DNA of 45,473 nucleotides from the NCBI GenBank assembly GCA_017507045.1, contig JAFWBP010000008.1:1-45473 (forward strand). Reading direction: 5' to 3'. This document shows positions 39,912 through 45,473 of this stretch, in pieces. The number at the start of each line of letters is the position of its first letter. Position 1 is the first letter of the stretch. The notes under the pieces are model-generated. The model did not search any database, was not told where the DNA came from, and worked only from the letters and a program-made list of their open reading frames with translations. This DNA is from Clostridia bacterium. GTDB lineage: Bacteria; Bacillota; Clostridia; Christensenellales; Borkfalkiaceae. The position numbers and the translations under genes were made by a program.

Positions 39912-41108
39912 TTATTCCCCCTTGTAATCCTTATCCAAAATCTTGCCGCCCGCAACGGAGGCTCCTTCAGCAACGGTGATGCCCCTTCCGAGCACGGCAA
40001 TTCCAACGCCCTTCGCTTTAGGCTCACCAACGGTTGCGCCCTTTTCGATGGTAACGTTCTCATCAATGATCGAGTAATCTACAACGGCGCCTGCCTTTAC
40101 CACGGTTCCTGCCATAATCACGGAATCGCGCACCACGGCGCCCTCTTCTACAATAACGTTGGAGGCAAGCACGGAGTTTTGCACCGTACCTTCGATCTCA
40201 CAGCCGAGCGCAACGAGCGCGTTTTCAATCACCGCTTTCTCACCCACGTATTCGGGCGGCGCAAGCGGATTGCGGGAGTGTATCTTCCAATCGTTGGAGC
40301 TTACGTCGAAGGCGGGATCGGCGCCCAAAAGATCCATATTCGATTCCCAAAGAGAAGAGATCGTTCCAACGTCCTTCCAATAGCCCTTGAAGCGGTAGGA
40401 GAACATCTTCTCCCCTGCGGCAAGCATGGTGGGAAGGATATCCTTGCCGAAATCCTTGGAGGAGTTGGGGTTCGCCTCATCCTCTTCCAAGTACTTGAAG
40501 AGCTTTTCTGCAGTGAAGATATAGATGCCCATCGAGGCGAGATTGCTCTTGGGAACCTTCGGTTTTTCTTCAAATTCGTAGATGGTGCCATCTGCATTGG
40601 TGTTGAGAATACCAAAGCGAGGCGCTTCCTTCATGGGAACTTCAATTGCCGCAATCGTGCAATCTGCCCCCGTTGCTTTGTGGGCGCGGAGCATCGCGGC
40701 GTAATCCATCTTGTAAATGTGATCGCCCGAGAGAATGAGCACGTAATCGGGATTGTACTTCTTCATGAAGTGCATGTTCTGGTAAATAGCGTTTGCCGTG
40801 CCCTCAAACCAGGATTGTTTCTTCTTTGCCTGGTAGGGCGAGAGGATATGCACGCCGCCAAAGGCGCGGTCGAGATCCCACGGCTGACCGTTACCGATGT
40901 ATTCGTTGAGCTCAAGGGGCTCGTACTGCGTGAGCACGCCCACGGTATCAATCCCCGAGTTGATGCAGTTGGAGAGCGGGAAGTCGATAATACGGTACTT
41001 CGCGCCGAAGGCAACCGCAGGTTTTGCAATGTTATTCGTGAGCGCATAGAGCCGAGAGCCCTGTCCGCCCGCCAAAAGCATGGCAACACATTCTTTCTTT
41101 CTGAGCAT
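39912..41108 (-). CDS. glgC: Glucose-1-phosphate adenylyltransferase catalytic subunit
   Basis: GlgC makes ADP-glucose from ATP and glucose 1-phosphate, the committed step of glycogen synthesis. The 398-residue protein has the loop G-G-Q-G-S-R-L near 14-20, K-P-A-V-x-F-G near 28-36, the [10 protein letters not shown] catalytic Asp region near 121-130 and a C-terminal beta-helix. AGGGGGG precedes the ATG with good spacing. It is the second gene of the glg operon. Confidence 0.97.
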   Translation of the reverse strand: MLRKKECVAMLLAGGQGSRLYALTNNIAKPAVAFGAKYRIIDFPLSNCINSGIDTVGVLTQYEPLELNEYIGNGQPWDLDRAFGGVHILSPYQAKKKQSWFEGTANAIYQNMHFMKKYNPDYVLILSGDHIYKMDYAAMLRAHKATGADCTIAAIEVPMKEAPRFGILNTNADGTIYEFEEKPKVPKSNLASMGIYIFTAEKLFKYLEEDEANPNSSKDFGKDILPTMLAAGEKMFSYRFKGYWKDVGTISSLWESNMDLLGADPAFDVSSNDWKIHSRNPLAPPEYVGEKAVIENALVALGCEIEGTVQNSVLASNVIVEEGAVVRDSVIMAGTVVKAGAVVDYSIIDENVTIEKGATVGEPKAKGVGIAVLGRGITVAEGASVAGGKILDKDYKGE

Positions 41109-41171
41109 TATATTCCCCCCTGTTTTCAGGTTTTTATTACGTTATTTCATTCGGCCACGATTGAGAACCGA

Positions 41172-43067
41172 TTATTCCGGAATCTTCACGAGATAAATCG
41201 TCGAATGCTTGGGAACGGTGAGGCGAAGCGAATACTGCTTTCCGTGGCTTGGCTCATTTACCGCCGTATAAGTTTTGTGCGCGAGCTTTCCATCGCCGCC
41301 GTATTTCTTATCGTCGGAACAGAAAATTATCTTATATTTGCCCTTTTCGTTCACGCCGAGCAGATAGTTGATCACATCGGAGCCTGAATAGCATGTGAGA
41401 CATATTACTTCGTTCCCGCCCCGATCTCTGCGAATAAAGGAAACGATATTGCAATCGGCATCATCGGGCGCGAGCCATTCGAAGCCGGCCCAGCTATCCT
41501 CGATCTCGTAGAACGCGGGCGTTGATTTATAGAACTCGTTGATCGCCTTCACGTACTTTGTAAGCTTGCGGTGCATCTCGTAGCGATCGCGTAAGAAGAA
41601 CTCAAGCCCCTCTTTATACGCCCACTCCTTGAACTGACCGAACTCGTAGCCCATGAAGTTGAGCTTTTTGCCGGGGTGCGCCATCATATAGCCAAGGAAG
41701 GCGCGCACGCCTGCGAACTTCTCTTCGTACGTTCCCGGCATCTTCCCTATGAGCGAACACTTGCCGTGCACAACCTCATCGTGCGAGATGGGAAGCACGT
41801 AGTTCTCGGAGAAGGCGTACACCATAGAGAAGGTGAGCTTGTTATGATGATGCATGCGGTAAATGGGATCGAGGCTCATATAGGAGAGGATATCGTTCAT
41901 CCAGCCCATATTCCATTTAAAGTTAAAGCCAAGCCCACCCACGGAAACGGGCTTCGTGATCATGCTCCATGCCGTGGATTCTTCGGCGATCATGAGCGCG
42001 TGCGGGAAGCGCAAGAACACCGCCTCGTTGAGCCTTCTCAAAAAGGCGATCGCCTCTAAATTCTTATTTTCGCCGTAGATATTGGGCACCCACTCGCCGG
42101 GGCGCTTATCGTAATCAAGGTAGAGCATGGAGGCTACGGCATCCACCCGAAGCCCATCCACGTGAAATTTATCGAAGAAGAAGCAGGCGCTTGAAGTGAG
42201 GAAGGAGCGCACCTCGTTCCTGCCGAAATCGAAGCGGCGCGTTCCCCACGTTTCGTGTTCCATGCGATCCCACTGGCTGCTCTCGTAGAGGGGTTGACCA
42301 TCGAACTCGTAAAGCCCAAGCGCATCCTTGGGGAAGTGCGCCGGCACCCAATCAAGAATTACGGAGATTCCGGCTTTATGGAAGCTATCAACGAGGTACA
42401 TGAAATCCTTGGGCGTGCCAAGGCGGGAGGTAGCGGCAAAATAACCCGTAACCTGATACCCCCACGAACCCTCGAAGGGATACTCCGTGATGGGCATGAA
42501 CTCCACGTGCGTGTAGCCCATTTCCTTTACGTAATTCACAAGCTCGGTGGCAAGCTCGCGGTAGGTGAGGAAGGAATCATCCTCGTGGCGCTTCCAGGAG
42601 AGGAGGTTCACCTCGTAGATATTCATGGGAAGCGTGAAATGATTAACTGATTCCTGCTTCTTTCGGTAGGCGGCATCCCCCCACTTGTAACCCTCTAAAT
42701 CGTAGAGCTTGGAGGCCGTTTCAGGCGGCGTTTCCGTGTGGAAGCCCACAGGATCTGCCTTCATGAGCTTTCTGCCATCATGCGTGGTGATGCAGTATTT
42801 ATAAATATCGTACTCTTTCAACCCTTCGATGAACAGCTCGAAGGATTCGCCGTCTATCATGCGCTGCATGATGTGCGTGCTATCATCCCAGCCGTTGAAA
42901 TCCCCAACGATGGAAACGCTCTTTGCACGCGGTGCCCACACGCGGAAAACGTACCCCACCGCGCCGCCGCGCTTTTCTTTGTGCGCGCCGAACAGCTCGT
43001 AGATGCGATCGTTCTTCCCCTCGTGATAGAGGTGAAGCGGAAAATCGGTGTAATGATCGTTCTTCAA
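41172..43067 (-). CDS. glgB: 1,4-alpha-glucan branching enzyme
   Basis: GlgB cuts alpha-1,4 chains and rejoins them as alpha-1,6 branches. The 631-residue protein has a CBM48 domain (about 25-115, V-G-D-F-N-G-W-D-D), then the GH13 barrel with nucleophile Asp309 (DGLRVDAV), acid/base Glu at 362-363 (IAEEST) and S-H-D-E-V-V-H-G-K near 435, and a C-terminal beta domain. It is close to the short (N1-less) branching enzymes. The start is TTG at 43065-43067 with only a weak purine stretch upstream; no ATG fits the conserved N-terminus. It is the first gene of the glg operon. Confidence 0.95.
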   Translation of the reverse strand: MKNDHYTDFPLHLYHEGKNDRIYELFGAHKEKRGGAVGYVFRVWAPRAKSVSIVGDFNGWDDSTHIMQRMIDGESFELFIEGLKEYDIYKYCITTHDGRKLMKADPVGFHTETPPETASKLYDLEGYKWGDAAYRKKQESVNHFTLPMNIYEVNLLSWKRHEDDSFLTYRELATELVNYVKEMGYTHVEFMPITEYPFEGSWGYQVTGYFAATSRLGTPKDFMYLVDSFHKAGISVILDWVPAHFPKDALGLYEFDGQPLYESSQWDRMEHETWGTRRFDFGRNEVRSFLTSSACFFFDKFHVDGLRVDAVASMLYLDYDKRPGEWVPNIYGENKNLEAIAFLRRLNEAVFLRFPHALMIAEESTAWSMITKPVSVGGLGFNFKWNMGWMNDILSYMSLDPIYRMHHHNKLTFSMVYAFSENYVLPISHDEVVHGKCSLIGKMPGTYEEKFAGVRAFLGYMMAHPGKKLNFMGYEFGQFKEWAYKEGLEFFLRDRYEMHRKLTKYVKAINEFYKSTPAFYEIEDSWAGFEWLAPDDADCNIVSFIRRDRGGNEVICLTCYSGSDVINYLLGVNEKGKYKIIFCSDDKKYGGDGKLAHKTYTAVNEPSHGKQYSLRLTVPKHSTIYLVKIPE

Positions 43068-43090
43068 TATTTGATTCCGTCCCGAAAAAG

Positions 43091-43130
43091 CTAAGGCTTA
43101 TGCGGCTTAGTGGCATGATACCCCAAGCCT
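43091..43130 (-). promoter_or_regulatory. Leader hairpin of the glg operon, possible attenuator
   Basis: On the minus strand AAGGCTT (43124-43130) can pair with AAGCCTT (43091-43097), which is followed by AGCTTTTTCG. A stem with a T tract inside a ~62-nt leader suggests transcription attenuation. The loop is long (26 bases) and no known riboswitch is recognised. Confidence 0.35.
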
Positions 43131-43135
43131 TTCCT

Positions 43136-43164
43136 ATTATACTACATTTTACCTCGATTTTCAA
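43136..43164 (-). promoter_or_regulatory. Promoter of the glgBCDA-glgP operon
   Basis: On the minus strand TTGAAA (43159-43164) and TATAAT (43136-43141) are spaced by 17 bases. The predicted start near 43129 gives a leader of about 62 nt before glgB. Confidence 0.75.
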
Positions 43165-43211
43165 TAGCTAATGCGTTTTTTTTTGTGAAAACGGGAAACT
43201 TTTTCTATTTA

Positions 43212-43242
43212 CAAAAAATGTCCCCTCCTTTCAGATGGGGAC
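43212..43242 (-). terminator. Rho-independent terminator of murC
   Basis: On the minus strand GTCCCC (43237-43242) pairs with GGGGAC (43220-43225), followed by ATTTTTTG. It lies 12 bases beyond the murC stop. Confidence 0.85.
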
Positions 43243-43254
43243 GATGAAAAACGG

Positions 43255-44580
43255 TTATTTCTCCACGATGGACTTTGCGATCTCATAAATATTGCCGGCG
43301 CCGAGAATGAGGATGAGATCGTCCTTTTCAAGCTTCTCGCATAGGCGCGCTTTGAGCTGCCGTGCGCTTTGCACGTACACCGCCTCGGGAATCTTGCTCA
43401 CGAGGTGCACGCTGCTACCGGCGTAATCGAATTTCTCACGAGCTGAATAGGTGCGGTAGATCACGGGCGATTCGAGGCGCTTTAAAACGGAAACGAAATC
43501 CGTAAGCAGATCGCGCGTGCGGGTAAATGTGTGCGGCTGAAAAACAAGGCGCACACTTCCCGTGCACAGTCGCTCAGCGGTATCCACGGCGGACGCAATC
43601 TCACGCGGGTGGTGAGCGTAATCGCAAACGACGGGTACGCCGCTCAGCGTTCCGATGTGTTCAAAACGCCGTTTTACACCCGTAAACTGTTCAAGTCCGC
43701 GCTTGATCTCCTCTGGTGAAAAGCCGCAAAGGCGTGCCGCCGCATACGCTGCGAGCGCGTTGAGAACGTGCACGCGCCCCACAACGGCAAGGCGGATGCG
43801 CACCACAGAAAGGCCATCCTCCGAAACCGTGAAGGAGTAGCGTTCCCCTGCCGCACGCAGCTTTTCGGCGCGGATACGCCCTGCATACAGCCCAAAATCG
43901 AGTTCGTGTGCAATCTCGCGGGCGCGCACGTCATCTGCATTAACGATGACTTTCTCTGCCTTCGCCGCAAACGCACGGTAAGCGGAAAACAGTTCCGTTT
44001 CGCTCGGGTAGCAATCGGTGTGATCGCGATCGCAATTGAGTATTACGGCAACACTGCTTTTGAGGGCGAGGAAACTGCGCTTAAATTCGCAAGCTTCGGT
44101 GATGAAGGTCTCCCCGCCCGTTGCGCAGAGGTTGCCGAGCGCAAGATCTTCACCGCCGATATGCGAGGTAAAGGATGCGCCCGATGCGTGAAAGATATGC
44201 GCAAGCATGCAAGTAGTCGTCGTTTTGCCGTGGCAACCTGCAACCGAGAGTACGCGCGGAAATTCCTCCGCGATCCTCCCCAAAAATTCTGCGCGCGGCA
44301 GGAGGCGTTTTCCCGCCCGCCTTGCCGCAATCAGTTGCGGATGCCCATCTTCAACGGCGCCGGTGTATACAACGGTGTCTTCCGAAATCTCTTCGCTCTC
44401 CCCGATGTGCACGTGAACCCCTATTGAAGCGAGACGGCGTGTGAAGCTATTTTCCGCCGCATCGCTGCCGCGAACGGAATAGCCGCGCCAAAAGAGCAAT
44501 TCGGCGAGCGCGCTCATGCTTACGCCTCCGATTCCGATGAAATAGTAGCCCCGATTTTCGGCACTTTCTTCGAAAAACAT
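43255..44580 (-). CDS. murC: UDP-N-acetylmuramate--L-alanine ligase
   Basis: MurC adds L-Ala to UDP-MurNAc with ATP, the first step of the peptidoglycan stem peptide. The 441-residue protein shows G-I-G-G-V-S-M-S-A-L-A near 17-27, the ATP loop G-C-H-G-K-T-T-T-T near 115-123, N-x-D-R-D-H near 183 and Y-A-H-H-P near 313. No Shine-Dalgarno is seen before the ATG. A weak promoter (TTCACA, 18 bases, TATGCT, 5 bases, ATG) could give a leaderless mRNA, but the boxes are poor. It stands alone, not in a dcw cluster, which is common in Firmicutes. Confidence 0.96.
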   Translation of the reverse strand: MFFEESAENRGYYFIGIGGVSMSALAELLFWRGYSVRGSDAAENSFTRRLASIGVHVHIGESEEISEDTVVYTGAVEDGHPQLIAARRAGKRLLPRAEFLGRIAEEFPRVLSVAGCHGKTTTTCMLAHIFHASGASFTSHIGGEDLALGNLCATGGETFITEACEFKRSFLALKSSVAVILNCDRDHTDCYPSETELFSAYRAFAAKAEKVIVNADDVRAREIAHELDFGLYAGRIRAEKLRAAGERYSFTVSEDGLSVVRIRLAVVGRVHVLNALAAYAAARLCGFSPEEIKRGLEQFTGVKRRFEHIGTLSGVPVVCDYAHHPREIASAVDTAERLCTGSVRLVFQPHTFTRTRDLLTDFVSVLKRLESPVIYRTYSAREKFDYAGSSVHLVSKIPEAVYVQSARQLKARLCEKLEKDDLILILGAGNIYEIAKSIVEK

Positions 44581-44674
44581 ACTTTAGCATATGTTTTGCC
44601 CTAAAATTTTGTGAATTCCTTGCCTGCGCGAACAAACCGCGCGCAACTCTCCCCCTCTTTACGGTACTTTTGCA

Positions 44675-44704
44675 TAAAAAAAGAACTCGGATCATCCAAG
44701 TTCT
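44675..44704 (-). terminator. Terminator of the cold-shock gene
   Basis: AGAACTCGG (44682-44690) and CCAAGTTCT (44696-44704) pair at 8 of 9 positions. On the minus strand a run of seven Ts follows; T tracts on the plus side make it bidirectional. Confidence 0.8.
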
Positions 44705-44774
44705 GTTTTTTCTTTTTTCACGCGATCGCCATGTGAAATGCGATCAAGTGCTTTCCCTTTGGGCGTACGCTCAA

Positions 44775-44984
44775 TTACACGGGAACTACGTTGATGGCGC
44801 GAAGCTTGCCGGCATCCTTAGGATCGGGCTCCGTTTCAAACGTAACCTTCTGGCCCTCCTTGAGCGTGCGGAAGCCCTCCGTTTGAATAGCGGAGAAATG
44901 CACGAACACGTCCTCACCGCCCTCGTCGTTGGAAATAAAGCCGTAACCTTTTCCGTCGTTGAACCATTTTACAGTTCCGTTCAT
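44775..44984 (-). CDS. Cold-shock domain protein
   Basis: This 69-residue single-domain protein binds single-stranded RNA and DNA as a chaperone. RNP1 is K-G-Y-G-F-I-S (residues 12-18) and RNP2 is V-F-V-H-F (about 26-30); the N-terminus M-N-G-T-V-K-W-F-N is standard. ATG at 44984 has AGGAGG upstream. The leader from the predicted start is about 50 nt. Which of the csp paralogues it represents cannot be told. Confidence 0.96.
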   Translation of the reverse strand: MNGTVKWFNDGKGYGFISNDEGGEDVFVHFSAIQTEGFRTLKEGQKVTFETEPDPKDAGKLRAINVVPV

Positions 44985-45042
44985 ACTAAATTTACCTCCT
45001 ATCGGTTGCGCCGAGGAAATTCCCCGACTTTTCACAAATAAC

Positions 45043-45071
45043 ATTATAGCATTTTATAGAAAAAAAGTCAA
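45043..45071 (-). promoter_or_regulatory. Promoter of the cold-shock gene
   Basis: On the minus strand TTGACT (45066-45071) and TATAAT (45043-45048) are spaced by 17 bases. Start near 45036, leader about 50 nt. Confidence 0.8.
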
Positions 45072-45112
45072 TACCCCTTCGGAAAAAAAGCGTGCTTCGC
45101 TGAATAAAGAAA

Positions 45113-45145
45113 GCGGCCGGAGCTTTCGCTCTGGCCGCCTTTTTG
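45113..45145. terminator. Bidirectional terminator after the right-edge gene
   Basis: GCGGCCGGAGC (45113-45123) and GCTCTGGCCGC (45128-45138) form an 11-bp stem with one G-T pair and loop TTTC. TTTCTTT follows on the minus strand and CCTTTTT on the plus strand. It lies 28 bases beyond the stop of the right-edge gene. Confidence 0.85.
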
Positions 45146-45166
45146 CGTTTTAGCGGAAAACTTTAA

Positions 45167-45473
45167 TTAGTCGTCCTTGCCGGGAAGCATAGCAACCTGT
45201 GCAGGAGCTGCAGGAGCTGCTGCAGGCGTGATCGTAGCGCTCTGCGCGGTGATACGCATACCCCAGAAGTTGAACGCACCGCCCGATACCGTGGCATCCG
45301 TTCTCGTGAGAACGATGCTGTTTGCACCTGCATTGAGGTTCACATAGCCGCAGAAGGTGTAGTAGTTGGAAGGGCTGTTATCCGTGCCTTCGGTGGTTTG
45401 AAGCTTAACGGCGGAAACATCTACTGCGGTGCCGTTTACTGCAAGGGTGAAGAGGCTGCCCATCATAACTTCG
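45167..45473 (-). CDS. C-terminus of a probable exported protein with CBM-like fold (5' end off window)
   Basis: The frame is open to the window edge, so only the last 101 residues are visible; the two Met codons near the edge need not be the start. The segment V-N-L-N-A-G-A-N-S-I-V-L followed by a late F-N-F-W-G-M-R-I resembles the end of CBM6/CBM35-type beta-sandwich domains of secreted glycan-binding proteins. An Ala/Pro-rich tail (ITPAAAPAAPAQVAMLPGKD) follows. No membrane segment or sortase motif is present at the C-terminus. Function is unknown. Confidence 0.6.
   Translation of the reverse strand, partial: EVMMGSLFTLAVNGTAVDVSAVKLQTTEGTDNSPSNYYTFCGYVNLNAGANSIVLTRTDATVSGGAFNFWGMRITAQSATITPAAAPAAPAQVAMLPGKDD

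Noticed and set aside
37905..41387. Plus-strand open frame of 1160 codons across glgA, glgD and glgC
   Set aside because: Its codons are exact complements of the sense codons of these genes, so stops would appear only where sense has TTA, CTA or TCA, which these genes avoid. It has no ribosome site and no family resemblance; it is a by-product of codon bias.

Overview
The window looks like part of the chromosome of a spore-forming, anaerobic member of the Clostridia, probably an uncultured gut lineage. The evidence is a complete spoIIIAA-AH operon, spoIVB, spoIIM and gerW, the Asp23-nusB-folD-ispA-dxs-tlyA-nadK-argR-recN gene order known from Bacillus and Clostridia, a desulfoferrodoxin/ferritin/rubredoxin set typical of strict anaerobes, and a Firmicutes glycogen cluster with both glgC and glgD. 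I cannot assign a genus from the sequence alone.

Layout. 1-2199 is the C-terminal part of a repetitive Cys/His-rich surface protein with a membrane anchor. 2388-3604 is an oxidative-stress operon (superoxide reductase, ferritin, rubredoxin) behind a consensus promoter; the ferritin reading frame carries an in-frame TAA. 3672-5458 holds one AT-rich orphan membrane protein and an array of small hairpins next to a tRNA-Leu (5459-5541, minus). 5612-6133 is a lytic transglycosylase divergent from the spoIIIA operon (6265-10707). 10769-18791 is a housekeeping cluster: Asp23-family protein, transcription antitermination, folate, isoprenoid, rRNA methylation, NAD kinase, arginine repressor and recombination. 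18857-23556 holds spoIVB, a TIGR04076 protein, a SpoIIM-like protein, a D,D-carboxypeptidase and lysA. 23707-29088 holds an M50 protease, scpA-scpB, a DUF2953-like protein, gerW, a second D,D-carboxypeptidase and a pseudouridine synthase.

Gene direction switches near 29.1-30.1 kb, so most genes on both sides point inward. On the minus strand follow lexA, hflX, a XerS-like tyrosine recombinase with an adjacent dif-like inverted repeat (32545-32580), an alpha-glucan hydrolase, then glgP, glgA, glgD, glgC and glgB (34633-43067), murC, a cold-shock protein and the C-terminus of another probable surface protein at the right edge. The glg genes form a complete glycogen cycle: GlgC/GlgD make ADP-glucose, GlgA elongates, GlgB branches, and GlgP and the GH13 enzyme degrade.

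Three observations stand out. A single XerS-type recombinase has a 15-6-15 bp inverted repeat about 100 bp upstream, close to a strand switch, which suggests a one-recombinase chromosome-resolution locus near a replication terminus. At least eight genes have a good promoter whose -10 box lies only 5-10 nt before the start codon with little or no Shine-Dalgarno sequence, which suggests that leaderless mRNAs are common here under both the vegetative sigma factor and a SigE-like one. The ferritin gene is cut by a TAA, but the remaining 28 family-typical codons follow in frame.
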